Source: Malus domestica
Taxonomy: Eukaryota; Streptophyta; Magnoliopsida; Rosales; Rosaceae
Direction of reading: 5' to 3'
Length of the DNA stretch: 64,000 nt
NCBI RefSeq assembly: GCF_042453785.1
Contig: NC_091668.1
Location: forward strand, 27,467,501-27,531,500
The stretch's first letter is position 1; the number at the start of each line of letters is the position of its first letter. The notes beneath the pieces were generated by a model, which was given only the letters and a program-made list of their open reading frames with translations, was not told the DNA's origin and did not search any database. The position numbers were made by a program, and so were the translations under genes. Positions 48,957-60,489 of the stretch are shown here, piece by piece.

Positions 48957-49682
48957 CACGACATTCATCAAACAAATGCGATGCGTAATAAAAAAAGAAA
49001 CTTTTCTATCAAATTGATATACAGAATAAGCAAGCAGGAGGAGAGGCAGTACCAAAAACACAACCAAAAGAATCTCTGGTGCTTCTCTAAGCCAGAATGC
49101 TGAATTTCATCACCTGGGTTCAGTCGAGCATCATCGATTCATCATTCCTCATAGCTTTTATCTTCACAGCCCTTCTTCTCAACCCGTATAGTGATTCGAA
49201 AAACGAAGCATCTGCAGAAGAAAACAAACAGAACCCAGAAAACAAAATCAAATTCCTGAACAAAGTAACGACAGAACAGAAGAGAACAGCCACTGATCGA
49301 TAGAAGAGTCGGAATTCTGAAAACGTGCCTGTAGTTCGTAAGCTATGAGTTTCGAGAACGTGCATGAGCAAGGAGAAGAACTAGTCCTTGTAGTCGAGAA
49401 CCCCGTGAAGGGTCTTCGTAAAGCTAACACCTGTGGTTTTTTGTTGAAATTAATTCGACATTAATTTAAACTTAATAAACAGAAGATTAAAAGATTGAAT
49501 TTTTGCAGCATCCCACCAAAACCCAGAGAGGAACAATGAATCGAGTTTCAGAGAAAGGAAGGAAATGAACTTACGCTGATGGAATAGGTGACGGTGGCGC
49601 GGGGACTGGCAGGGAGCTGCTGAGCCGCCTCCATGATGAGAAAGGTGGGGCGAGTCCCTTGGCCTCCCGCCTGAAACAACAT
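48957..49682 (-). pseudogene. PEX12: PEX12 (peroxin-12) 5' fragment, copy B
   Basis: Exon 1 is 49682-49575, encoding MLFQAGGQGTRPTFLIMEAA and ending TVTYSIS. Exon 2 starts at 49430 but has lost about 5 bp after VLALRRPF, shifting the frame. The junction after HSLRTT retains a short GCACGTTTTCAG piece with a GC instead of a GT donor. Exon 3 has FFESLYGLRRRAVKIK and runs into a stop. The rest of the protein and the RING domain are missing, as in copy A. The gene is dead in both copies, with partly different lesions. Confidence 0.78.
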
Positions 49683-49733
49683 CTTCTTTTACTGCAGAAG
49701 AGGACGAGGAGGAATTGAGTAAAAAAAAAAAAA

Positions 49734-49889
49734 ATGTGATATCCACACATCTCATTTTACTTATCACATACATTTTAATAATTTTTATCCTTTGATTTTC
49801 TTCAATTCATCTAATCCGACGGTCGAAAATTAAAAAGGTGTGTAAGAAGTAAAATGAGGTGTGTGGATATCACACCACTAAAAAAAACT
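49734..49889. mobile_element. MITE (about 155 bp) upstream of PEX12 fragment B
   Basis: The ends TGTGATATCCACACATCTCA and (other strand) TGTGATATCCACACACCTCA form an almost perfect inverted repeat. It lies in an A-run that is much shorter in copy A, so the target duplication (A-rich, about 8-9 bp) is not sharply defined. Confidence 0.7.
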
Positions 49890-50083
49890 CTGCCTTCCCT
49901 CTAGAATTTTGACTGTTTGAAGTACAAATTTCCACCAAAAGCATGCCAATGCCATACAATTATCAATTTATCCATTTTTCTCTCTCTTTGGGAAAAATTG
50001 GGCCCAAATATGGTAAAGTCCAATCAAAGAGACCCTTCTTTCTCATCATATTGATAATAAATAGATATCGTGTGTGTAGAAAC

Positions 50084-52090
50084 CACTGTTCTAAAAATCG
50101 ACCTAGGCGATGGGCGGCGGAGCACCGCCCAGATTTTGGGCAAGGCATCATGAAAAATTGGCTGGAAGCTAGGCGGGTTAGGCGGCTGGGCGGAGTTAGG
50201 AAGCTAGGCGTTTTTATTTTTATTTTTATTTTTATTCTAACTTAAGTTCCCTTTTTCCCTCGTGTCCAATCCCCTATTAGCGTAATTTTCTAAACATAAG
50301 TTTCTTTTGTTCTGCTTTCTGCATCTATCTCGATATCTCGTCATCTTCGACTCTTCGACCGTCCCACTCTCGAATGATCGAATCCTTTGATGGGCATCAT
50401 CTCTTGACTTCTTTACTGGGCATATCATCTCGCCTCTCCAGATTTCCACGGTCCACCACTCTCATTTAAGTCATTTCCACGATCTCCACCTCTTGCAGCA
50501 GTTGCATACTTGTAGGTTAGCATTTTCCATATTTTATTCGAAAATCTAATTGATATTTGATGCTAATTGCGATGATTTGCTGCTCTGCAATCTGCATTGA
50601 TGATTTGATATATAATATTGAATCTTTGCAAGGAATCGAGATGCCCAGCAGCTCAAGTGAATCTCACTAGTTTTTTTCAGATTTTTTTTTATGCAACATC
50701 TGTAATCTGGGACTGGGAGTAAATTCTAATTATATAGACATTATATTGTGGTGAACCGTGAACTGATTCATGAATCAGATTCATACCAAATTAATACAAT
50801 TAGACTACATTTAGTATTTGCCCCTAATTGATTGATTGGATTTCTAGTTTTTTTTCTTTTCATTTTCTTTATTTAGTTTTGGGTCTTATTTTTTCTTTCG
50901 ATTGTGTTAGTTTTCTCAATGGGGTGTCTGATGTGTGGATTGAGTGGTTGCATTAAACACTGTTTGATTGTGCAGTCATATGTTTCGATTATCAGCAGTT
51001 AACACTATTCAATTATGTAGTCATAGTTTAGTTAAGAGAAGGATTAGAGTTCCCAATTTGATTTGAATGAGTTGCATACCAATATACCACGCATCAATGT
51101 GGTTGAGCAGTGTATTTATAAATTTATAACACATGAGGATTACATTAGTAAGAGTCAATCTATTAGACGATATGGGGTGACTGATGCTGCATATGGACAT
51201 TAGAGGCGGATAGTTCCCTAGAGCCTAGGAGGAGTTCTAGAAATGTTGAAGTAAGAGAGCTTCATGAAGAAGATTTTGTATCGGATGAGGACACGGAAGA
51301 AGAAGGAGATGATGAAGAAGAAATTGAGTTCGAGTCCGACATAGAGAGAGTCTTGGAAGGACGTGGAGAAGAAGAGATCGAGGCCTAGCTTTAAAACTGT
51401 GCAAGTATCTTATATCCTTATCCCTTTCATTTTTCATTTTATGTGTAATGTGTTTAAACTTTAAATTGTGAACTTGTTGGATACATGTTATCCAAGAACA
51501 CTCATTTTGATTATATGCTTAATGTACTTTTAATTTATAAGTTTGTTGGATACTCAGTAAAACAACTTTCATGTGCTTTTAATTTGTAAGTTTTTTATAT
51601 GCTCAATGACAATGTGCTTATATGCTCAATGACAATGTGCTTTTAAATTGGAAGTTTGTTGGATGCTTATTGCATATAAGTATTACCAAGAACATTCATT
51701 TTGATTGTAAGCTTGATGGATACTTGTTGCCTTGTTGGATACATATTAGGGGTGGGCACTTAGAACCGAAAACCGAAACCGAAACACGAACCAAATCGAA
51801 CCACACCGAATGGTTTGGTTTTGCGGTTTTGGAACGATTTTGGTTTTGAAACCGAACCGCAACATAGAAAACGGTTTGGTTTCGGTTTTGACTTTTGAAA
51901 ACTGCACCGAAACCGAACCGCACCGCAAATATTAACAAACATTTAATTAAATGTCCATATAAAATTTCATGTTTTAATTGGTTGTTTGTTAGAATCCATG
52001 CACTTAGTATGGACTCAACCACACTAGAATATCATCATTCATCACTTTCTTTCGTTCATTAACTTGAAGGACCTTTGTTATTTTATACCA

Positions 52091-52130
<40 letters not shown>

Positions 52131-52770
52131 GTACAAGGGTGGACTAATCTTGTTATCAAGAGTTGAATAATGATCTAATGAAATCCACTCATTTGAAGCA
52201 TGATATCACATATTCTAGTATGAAAGTTTCACTCACGTTTAATGAATTCAAAGTTATTCAATTTGTATTATGTTATACCTTGTACGGGACACCCTTTTGC
52301 TGCACAAACATGTTTTAACATCACAATTGCATGCAACATGCTAATTGTTTATATAACAAATGTCTTTTTCCTATTGCTACTGGGAAATGCTTATCAATAT
52401 GTTAAATTACAAATTGTACATTTTTTTCTTAAAAACCAAACCGAAACCGTTGGAAACCGCACCGAACCGAACCAAACGGTTTGGTTTCATTTCGGTTTTG
52501 GCTTCAAAACCGCACCGAACCAAACCGCAAAAAAATTCGGTTTCGGTTTTGGTTTCACTCAAAACCGCACCGAACCAAACCGTGCCCACCCCTAATACAT
52601 ATATCATCCAAAAACACTCATATTGATTACATGGTTAATGTGTTTTCAAATTGTAAGCTTGTTGGATACATGTACTTTATGTAATCTCTACTTATTTACA
52701 CGATATACAATAAATTTACCTAAATCCGTCTAGGCCCCACCTAACCGCCTAGCGCTTTTTTGAACCTTGG
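50084..52770 (+). mobile_element. internally deleted hAT-type element (CCTAGGCG family)
   Basis: Left end CACTGTTCTAAAAATCGACC with CTAGGCG motifs; right end, other strand, CCAAGGTTCAAAAAAGCGCT with CTAGGCGG. These are imperfect inverted repeats of about 25 bp. A clear target duplication is not seen. Near 51230-51388 the plus strand encodes VRELHEEDFVSDEDTEEEGD and ESDIERVLEGRGEEEIEA with a stop, like the acidic C-terminus of plant hAT transposases (from memory). The rest of the transposase is gone. A second hAT sits inside at 51747-52594. Confidence 0.65.
51747..52594. mobile_element. non-autonomous hAT element (848 bp), nested
   Basis: Perfect 13-bp terminal inverted repeats TAGGGGTGGGCAC with an 8-bp duplication atacatat (51739-51746 and 52595-52602). 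Both ends carry dense ACCGAAACCGAAAC and GGTTTTGGTTT subterminal motifs. A CA microsatellite lies at 52092-52125. No transposase ORF. Confidence 0.9.
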
Positions 52771-53155
52771 TTCTCTTTAACCAATATCTCGATTTCAAAC
52801 AATTCTTGAGCTTTGAACTCCATTTCTGACTAAAAATTCAAAACTTTGGACTCCATTTCTGACTGAAAGTTCAGAAGTTCTGAACTTTCACTCAGAAATG
52901 GAGGCCAAAGTTCTGAACTTTCTCTCGGAAATGGAATTCAAATTTTTGAACTTTCAGTCAGAAATGGAGTCCAAAGTTTTAAATTTTCAGTCAGAAATGA
53001 AGTCCAAAGTTCTGAACGTTCACTCAGAAATGGAGGCCAAAGTTCTGAACTTTCTCTCGGAAATGGAATCCAAATTTCTAAACTTTCAATCAGAAATGGA
53101 GTCCAATTCCAATGCTCAGGAATTGTTTGAAATCGAGATATTGATTAAAGAGAAC
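52771..53155. repeat. imperfect inverted repeat with 33-bp tandem units in one arm
   Basis: The left arm, 52771 to about 52870, pairs with the right arm, about 53055-53151 (TTCTCTTTAA.CAATATCTCG and CAATTC.TGAGC are shared when one arm is reversed). The arms are about 100 nt with several mismatches. The loop and right arm contain six 33-bp units (52898-53095) of the type AAATGGAGTCCAAAGTTCTG. A transcript would fold into a long hairpin. Confidence 0.7.
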
Positions 53156-53341
53156 ATAAGGGAGGTTGGTGGCGGTAAGGAGAAATGGTTGCTGGGAACT
53201 AAGCAATTTGTTAGGGGGAAGGACCCTCCCAAAATCACTCTGGATTTACATGAGACAACGATCTTGATTGCTTTGATGATAAGTGCAGTGTATATAGGAT
53301 CTGATTCTCGATCATGGCACGGAAACAATGACTTGCCGTGA
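52898..53341 (+). CDS. hypothetical 147-aa protein with six 11-residue repeats
   Basis: Residues 1-66 are six tandem copies of an 11-residue unit of the type MESKVLNFQSE, a hendecad pattern expected to form a right-handed coiled coil. A non-repeat C-terminus follows, with KENIREVGGGKEKWLLG and PPKITLDLHETTILIALMIS, a possible hydrophobic segment at about residues 120-136. I do not recognise the family. The C-terminal part looks like a genuine last exon, because it is balanced and not repetitive. The upstream part may be generated by tandem duplication beside an inverted copy. There is no clear promoter; a hAT element ends at 52770, directly upstream. It may be a decayed gene end. Confidence 0.35.
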   Translation: MEAKVLNFLSEMEFKFLNFQSEMESKVLNFQSEMKSKVLNVHSEMEAKVLNFLSEMESKFLNFQSEMESNSNAQELFEIEILIKENIREVGGGKEKWLLGTKQFVRGKDPPKITLDLHETTILIALMISAVYIGSDSRSWHGNNDLP

Positions 53342-53886
53342 AGTTGAAAATGTTCGTCAAAATACTTACATACTACATATAAAAAATCTAACGCTTTTGA
53401 TAATCAAATCTTACCCGTGACACTGAAGAGTACGTAACATTGAAGGTGGACCCTAAAATAATAATAAAACGAAAAACCCAAAAATGAAATACGCAAAAAA
53501 TTTGAATAGGAAAAAGCACAATCTAATACATGAAAAAAATGTTTACCATATGGTTGTTACAATGAAGAAAGAATGGATGAGAGGTTTGACACCTTATCTC
53601 ATCTCGGTGAAATGGGAGGAGGCTGGTTAAACTGAAGAATAAATGAGAAAGGATGCGGGTGGACTCCGGGGAGAGAGTTGGTGGAGTTGGCGTCGACCTG
53701 CGCTTTGAGCTGGTGGTGGCGACGGCGCAGCAGCAGAGCTAAGTAAGGAAGGAGGGAGAGAGAGAGAGTGTGGTGTGTTTTGGGCTTTCTTAATTGGAAC
53801 GTTGGGCTTCAATTTCAATCTTCTCATCATCCAACGGTAACAAGTAAGTGGCCCGGAAAATGCACCCTTTTTTTGGGTATTTTATT
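53342..53886. other. intergenic spacer
   Basis: No gene is firmly supported. A minus-strand open stretch at 53830-53627 has GC-rich, Pro/Ser-rich wording beside an AGAGAGAGAG run and could be a first exon. I see no continuation. TSD of the MULE lies at 53878-53886. Confidence 0.35.
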
Positions 53887-54234
53887 GGGTAAATTACATT
53901 TTACTCCCTCATTCATGTGATCGATTTCAATTCCTTATAACATCTTTAAAACATTTTAATTTCATACATTTACTTATCATTTTATTTCAATTTCATATAT
54001 CCGTTAGAAAATCTGTTAAGTAAACCATTAAGTGATGACGTGGTAAATATGAGATCCACATTTTTACTGACGTGGTTGCAAAATTTGTGGCACATGACAA
54101 ACATTTTTTTTTATGTATTTAAAATATAATAATATTTACCCTATTTAAATAAAAAAAAACCCAACAAACCCAGAAAACCCATCTTCTCCCTCCCCTCCTA
54201 ACCCCCATCACCCTCACCGAGCCCAAACCCCTCC

Positions 54235-55197
54235 TGTTTGCACTCAAAATATACCCATTTTTACTTATTTGGGCAATTTGGGTAAAATATGGCATTTGGA
54301 GGATTAATATGCAAGAAAGCTAACTTGGAAAGATATTTAGATGCAAGTAGAAGGGTTGGACACTATAATATTGTTCTTCCAATTTGTTTTGGTGGTGGAG
54401 ATTTGTCAAGCATTGTTTAATCAAGATACATGCATGTTTGGCAAGTAGATGGAAAGGCATCAGCAAGCTTTCGGGCAAGGAACGTGTGAAAGAAGCCAAC
54501 TTGCTTCTTTTAAATGTTAGTTTATTACAAGTGGGAAAACATGTGCTAAAAACATGTGGTGGATATGCAAATCCCTTTTTAATATTATTTCTACATGCAA
54601 GTTGGCAAAAGGAAATGCAAGCTGCCCAAGCTTCTTTCGGGCAGGTACAAAACCTCAGGATGAGGGTTTCCTCCAGACCTCTATAAAAAGGAGCAGATGC
54701 ACAAGGATTATGGACACTCAAAACAACCAATCAAAACTCTACTCAAATTAGCTCATCAGCTTCCTTGTAGACATTTATTTTTAGCCAAGCATCCTTTGCT
54801 TTTCTTGTTTATTAGCTCTGCTACTCACTTGTAGTATCGATCTGATTTGTAGCTTTTATGTACTCATTTCCAGCCATATAAATTACAAGCAATCTGCAAT
54901 TTTAGTCACTATCCTCTGTCATTTATATTTCCAAGCAACCTTGTCATTTACATATTGTTCTATCTCTCCATATAAGTAAAGTCCTTATTTTTAAGGCAAA
55001 CAAAGAACCTTAATTTGAGCAACTCCCACTCAAATGACACAATCTCTTGATTTGAAGTCAAAAGGCGCAACCTCAATCATTCAAATCCCGTCTACTAGCG
55101 GCATCTAGTAGTGGCACGCCCGCACCCACCAATCTCGTATGTGAAGTAAATCCCCGGCTTGCCCGCAAGGCCCCATGGTGGATTTAGGGAGCGAACA
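54235..55197 (+). repeat. 5' LTR of the LARD
   Basis: 963 bp. CTATAAAAAGGAG near 54680 is a plausible TATA box. It contains TTCGGGCA motifs and, near the 3' end, CTTGCCCGCAAGGCC. Confidence 0.9.
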
Positions 55198-55239
55198 TAT
55201 TTTGGCACGCCCAGTGGGACCCTTATATGAAGTTAGATC

Positions 55240-56001
55240 ATGAACAATCCTTATGTTCATGATTTTTTGGAGGATGACGGTGTGGAAGAGCGCCCAAGCT
55301 ATGGCTATCACATAGAGCCAACCTATGAGTTGCCAACTCATGGGTACATGGCGGAAGAGTACTCAAGTCCCATGGAACATGATTGTTGGCCAACTAATGG
55401 CCATCAAATAAATAATAATCTTGAAGATTGGCCAACTTATGGCTATGATGAAGGTTATTATTCTTTTGAAGACAATCATATTCATGAATACTATGATAGG
55501 CCAACAAATGGCTTTGAGTATCAAAAGACTTCCAATGAGTACATAGAGCCAATATATGAGATGCCAACTCATGATCATCCGAATGAAAAGCTCTACAAAG
55601 AGGATGTGGGAAAATTAGAGAAGATGTCCAAACTCCATGTGGCAAGCATCGAGTATGGTGAAGAGGTCACTAAGTGTTTTAAAAGGGTGGAGGAAAGCTA
55701 TACAACTTTTGGAGAAACTTTGAAAAAGTTGATAGATCAAATGTGTCAAATCCCCTCTACAAAGCACACTCACCCTACTACAACCAAGGAAGAACAAATC
55801 ATACACATTGATGAAGGCCAAACAATGGCCCCACCCAATGAAAAATCCATGAAAATGGATATGGTTGTAGGAGACCAAGCTAAGATGGAGATGATGGCTA
55901 GTATAGGCCAAACACCAACGCTTGGGGGGCACGAGCCCACACCTCTTGTGGAGCCCGAAGAAGAAGAAAATAGTTCTCACACTCTTCCCTGCCAACACTA
56001 G
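55240..56001 (+). CDS. 253-aa LARD ORF with repeated xPTxGx motifs, gag-like position
   Basis: An intact ORF directly after the primer-binding region, where gag would lie. Residues ~18-110 carry repeated short motifs: RPSYGY, LPTHGY, WPTNGH, WPTYGY, RPTNGF and MPTHDH, rich in Tyr, His, Asp and Glu. A helical segment follows (VTKCFKRVEESYTTFGETLK, then LIDQMCQIPS), and an acidic tail with PLVEPEEEENS. There is no zinc knuckle, no protease motif and no membrane segment. I do not recognise a host family. Being open while the rest of the interior is broken suggests constraint or youth. Confidence 0.6.
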   Translation: MNNPYVHDFLEDDGVEERPSYGYHIEPTYELPTHGYMAEEYSSPMEHDCWPTNGHQINNNLEDWPTYGYDEGYYSFEDNHIHEYYDRPTNGFEYQKTSNEYIEPIYEMPTHDHPNEKLYKEDVGKLEKMSKLHVASIEYGEEVTKCFKRVEESYTTFGETLKKLIDQMCQIPSTKHTHPTTTKEEQIIHIDEGQTMAPPNEKSMKMDMVVGDQAKMEMMASIGQTPTLGGHEPTPLVEPEEEENSSHTLPCQH

Positions 56002-56201
56002 CATGTTGTCTACATCGAGATCTCAAGGAGGACAAAGCTTGGGATCAAACATGAATGGCCACCTCCTATGGTTCCCAAGCTATATGGCATGTCCAATTTA
56101 AATGGTGGGTATGATCTCTCTACACTCAATTTTAAAAAGAGAAAAAGATTTGAGTGTTGAGAGAAAAATAACACTTGAGCAGCCAAGGGGCTTCACCCAG
56201 T

Positions 56202-57060
56202 CTGCCCGAATGGCTTTCTTTTGTGTTATTCTTTTGTGCATTTTCTCCAATACCTCTTTCTTCCTTTCTTTTCCTTCCTGTCTCTCTCTCACCTGTCTTT
56301 TTGCTGCCCAAAACACTTTTATATCTATGTATCTATATTTATTATATTATATAGTCAAAATGCTTTGCCCGAAAGGGCTGTATTATTTATATATATATAT
56401 ATATAGTATTATAATATTTTATTTTGTGTTAGAAGAAAAGACAACAAAGAAAATATAAAAAAATCTGGTTTGTTTTAATTTGCCCGAGAAGGGCTCTCTC
56501 TCTCTCTCTCCTTTTTGCTTTTAAAAATCTGGGTAACCTTTTTTTATTTTAGCCCGAGTGGGCATTTCTGTTGCCCGACTAAGGGCTTTCTTTTTGTTGT
56601 TTTGATTCACCCAAAAGGGCTTTGTCTTTATGTTCTTTTTGTTTTACTGTTTTAATAGCCTGACAAGTCTTTTTATTTATTTACTTTTATATCCACTTGC
56701 CCGTTAGGGGCTGTAATTTTCTCTTTTCTGTCTGCCCGAAAGGGCTCTGTTTTCTTTGTGTGTTTCTTGTGCTGTTACAAAGAAAAAGGTATAAAAATTA
56801 CAAATTACAAAAACCACAAAAAGATTTTGCTTCCTTGCTTTCTTACTTTCTTGTTTTTGTTTGGCTTTCTTACTTTTGTTTTTATGTGTTCAAAATGTCA
56901 AAGGCCTAGCTTTCTTTCTTTTTATGCGTCTCTTTCCTCTTTCTAGTTGTCCGAACTGAGTTATGTGATGAGTGTACAAAAAACAGAAAATATAAAGAGT
57001 TGGGCAGTTTGTGAGTAGCCATTTGTACCCTTCTTTCCACTTTTCTCTTATCCAATGGAT
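56202..57060 (+). repeat. TC-rich filler with recurrent GCCCGAAAGGGC-type palindromes
   Basis: The palindrome-like motif TGCCCGAAAGGGCT and variants recur at 56202, 56367, 56481, 56552, 56572, 56608 (degenerate), 56699 and 56733, separated by pyrimidine-rich or T-rich DNA with TA and TC microsatellites. The spacing is irregular, about 20-165 bp. I see no coding function; short ORFs here are low-complexity. Confidence 0.65.
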
Positions 57061-57602
57061 GTATTTAGCTCGAACCCAAAAGTTGAAATTAGAAAACCAT
57101 CCAGTGGCTGTACCCAAATTCATGGAATGAGGAGTTTCATAAAAAGCCGAAACTATGGCTTTCCTGCTGAAAAGCATGTCATCTGTTTCTCAATGGCTAT
57201 TGCAAGAAAGCATGGGGTTATCTTGCCCGACTGGTAGTGCCCAATGGAACCATAACCATGCCTGACGGGAATGATATCTTCCCTGCTCACCACCAACAGA
57301 CTCTGCATGTCTCCCTAACTTTGACCAGCTCCTACAACCAAGAGTCGGGCTACTTCGACGACTACCATTGGAGGCTACAGTAAGAGCTTTTGACGTGGCT
57401 ATTGTTAATCACTGGCCACCAGTTTTAATGGGTGAAAAGTAGAAGAGTAAAGCCTCGTTTGGGTTTGGGTTCTCAAAACAGATTAAACCATGGAGGTTGG
57501 ATGGTGGGTGCAGAATTGTTTTTGCAGTTTGCCCGAATGCTTGATGAAAGTATGTTGCTGTTGCCCGATGGAGCTACAATCTTGCCCGATAGGCTGGACA
57601 TC
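57061..57602 (+). other. possible further captured sequences, unidentified
   Basis: Protein-like, non-repetitive phrases appear: GCTQIHGMRSFIKSRNYGFP near 57107, and TITMPDGNDIFPAHHQQTLH with SYNQESGYFDDYHWRLQ at about 57250-57380. I cannot assign a gene. TGCCCGA motifs occur at about 57229, 57534, 57560 and 57585. Confidence 0.35.
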
Positions 57603-57698
57603 TTCTATGCTGCAATATGTTTAGATGTTGTCAATCATATGTGGGGCCTTATGTTTGATCTGGCAAACATATTTGAAGTATTCTTGCCACAACTGATG
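57603..57698 (+). pseudogene. captured ubiquitin-conjugating enzyme E2 fragment
   Basis: The frame reads AAICLDVVNHMWGLMFDLAN then IFEVFLPQLM. It matches the active-site region of UBE2H/UBC4-5-6-type E2 enzymes (family pattern: CLDVINQ.WSPMFDL.N.FE.FLPQLL), including the Cys that would bear ubiquitin. Only about 32 codons are present, ending in a TAG at 57699-57701. It cannot work as an enzyme and is part of the LARD. Confidence 0.7.
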
Positions 57699-57710
57699 TA
57701 GCTTCAATGA

Positions 57711-58041
57711 TATGTTACCAAGGTTGCTGATGTTGGGGCTAACCTGGTAGAAAAGGTTGAAAGAAACATTCCTAATGATGACCCAAGAAACCCAGCTGAG
57801 ATTGGTGACAATGTTGGGGATATTGCTGTTCTGTGGGCATCATTGTTCGTTTCATCACAACCCTTACTGGTTCTCTGCCATAACCATGGAGAGTGTGGGA
57901 AGTGACGTGCTAAAAATAGATGAAGAAGTCCGCAGGTAGTTCAATATTATTCCAGGTCTCATGGAGGGTACTGCTAGGCCCGACTGTGTTACCTGTGTCA
58001 AGATCTCCACTAATGCATCCATCAAGGAGATGATTCCACCA
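57711..58041 (+). pseudogene. captured vacuolar H+-pyrophosphatase fragments (two joined pieces)
   Basis: Piece 1 (57711-57827) reads [20 protein letters not shown] then [15 protein letters not shown], the pyrophosphate-binding segment of the vacuolar proton pump (family pattern DVGADLVGKVE...DDPRNPA). Piece 2 (57862-58041) reads [20 protein letters not shown], then EEVRR, a TAG stop, FNIIPGLMEGTARPD and CVKISTNASIKEMIPP, which lies several hundred residues later in the intact pump. The two pieces are joined with the middle missing and in different frames. This looks like spliced or rearranged host sequence copied into the LARD. Confidence 0.85.
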
Positions 58042-59298
<1,257 letters not shown>

Positions 59299-59343
59299 TA
59301 AGTTTCACAAATTTTGCTCAAATTTGTAAAACTTGGGGGGCAC

Positions 59344-60307
59344 TGTTTGCACTCAAAATATACCCATTTTTACTTATTTGGGCAATTTGGGTAAAATATG
59401 GCATTTGGAGGATTAATATGCAAGAAAGCTAACTTGGAAAGATATTTAGATGCAAGTGGAAGGGTTGGACACTATAATATTGTTCTTCCAATTTGTTTTG
59501 GTGGTGGAGATTTGTCAAGCATTGTTTAATCAAGATACATGCATGTTTGGCAAGTAGATGGAAAGGCATCAGCAAGCTTTCGGGCAAGGAACATGTGAAA
59601 GAAGCCAACTTGCTTCTTTTAAATGTTAGTTTATTACAAGTGGGAAAACATGTGCTAAAAACATGTGGTGGATATGCAAATCCCTTTTTAATATTATTTC
59701 TACATGCAAGTTGGCAAAAGGAAATGCAAGCTGCCCAAGCTTCTTTCGGGCAGGTACAAAACCTCAGGAGGAGGGTTTCCTCCAGACCTCTATAAAAAAG
59801 GAGCAGATGCACAAGGATTATGGACACTCAAAACAACCAATCAAAACTCTACTCAAATTAGCTCATCAGCTTCCTTGTAGACATTTATTTTTAGCCAAGC
59901 ATCCTTTGCTTTTCTTGTTTATTAGCTCTGCTACTCACTTGTAGTATCGATCTGATTTGTAGCTTTTATGTACTCATTTCCAGCCATATAAATTACAAGC
60001 AATCTGCAATTTTAGTCACTTTCCTCTGTCATTTATATTTCCAAGCAACCTTGTCATTTACATATTGTTCTATCTCTCCATATAAGTAAAGTCCTTATTT
60101 TTAAGGCAAACAAAGAACATTAATTTGAGCAACTCCCACTCAAATGACACAATCTCTTGATTTGAAGTCAAAAGGCGCAACCTCAATCATTCAAATCCCG
60201 TCTACTAGCGGCATCTAGTAGTGGCACGCCCGCACCCACCAATCTCGTATGTGAAGTAAATCCCCGGCTTGCCCGCAAGGCCCCATGGCAGATTTAGGGA
60301 GTGAACA
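59344..60307 (+). repeat. 3' LTR of the LARD
   Basis: 964 bp; differs from the 5' LTR at about nine positions plus one added A at the TATAAAAAAG run. Confidence 0.9.
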
Positions 60308-60489
60308 CCTCCAACTCCGATGCTCGTCACTGCCACCATGTCCAACCCTCTCCTCCTCAAACCCCTCCACCTCAAACCCAACAAACCCAGAAAACTCAAA
60401 AACCTATCTTCCCCCTACACTCCCTCAGTTGCTCCCTCCGCCCAGCAATATCGATTTGCCACCAACATAAACCCCACATTTGTCATGGG

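Larger units (their letters stand above)
20403..50083 (+). repeat. tandem segmental duplication, copy B (about 29.7 kb with insertions)
   Basis: Colinear with 6302-19040. Subtracting the insertions listed below leaves about 12 kb, matching copy A. The left breakpoint is inside hydrolase intron 1, so copy B lacks hydrolase exon 1. The right breakpoint coincides with the start of a hAT-like element at 50084, and its true position is therefore uncertain. Confidence 0.9.

Noticed and set aside
49943..50245. 100-aa ORF across the duplication edge
   Set aside because: It joins copy B flank with the hAT end and has no family motif.
54320..54730. Minus-strand ORF of 136 aa, repeated at 59429-59827
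   Set aside because: It lies in the LTRs, is antisense to the element, and exists twice only because the LTR is duplicated.
56202..56746. CRISPR-like array of GCCCGAAAGGGC repeats
   Set aside because: The repeats are too short, too variable and irregularly spaced, and lie in a plant retroelement.
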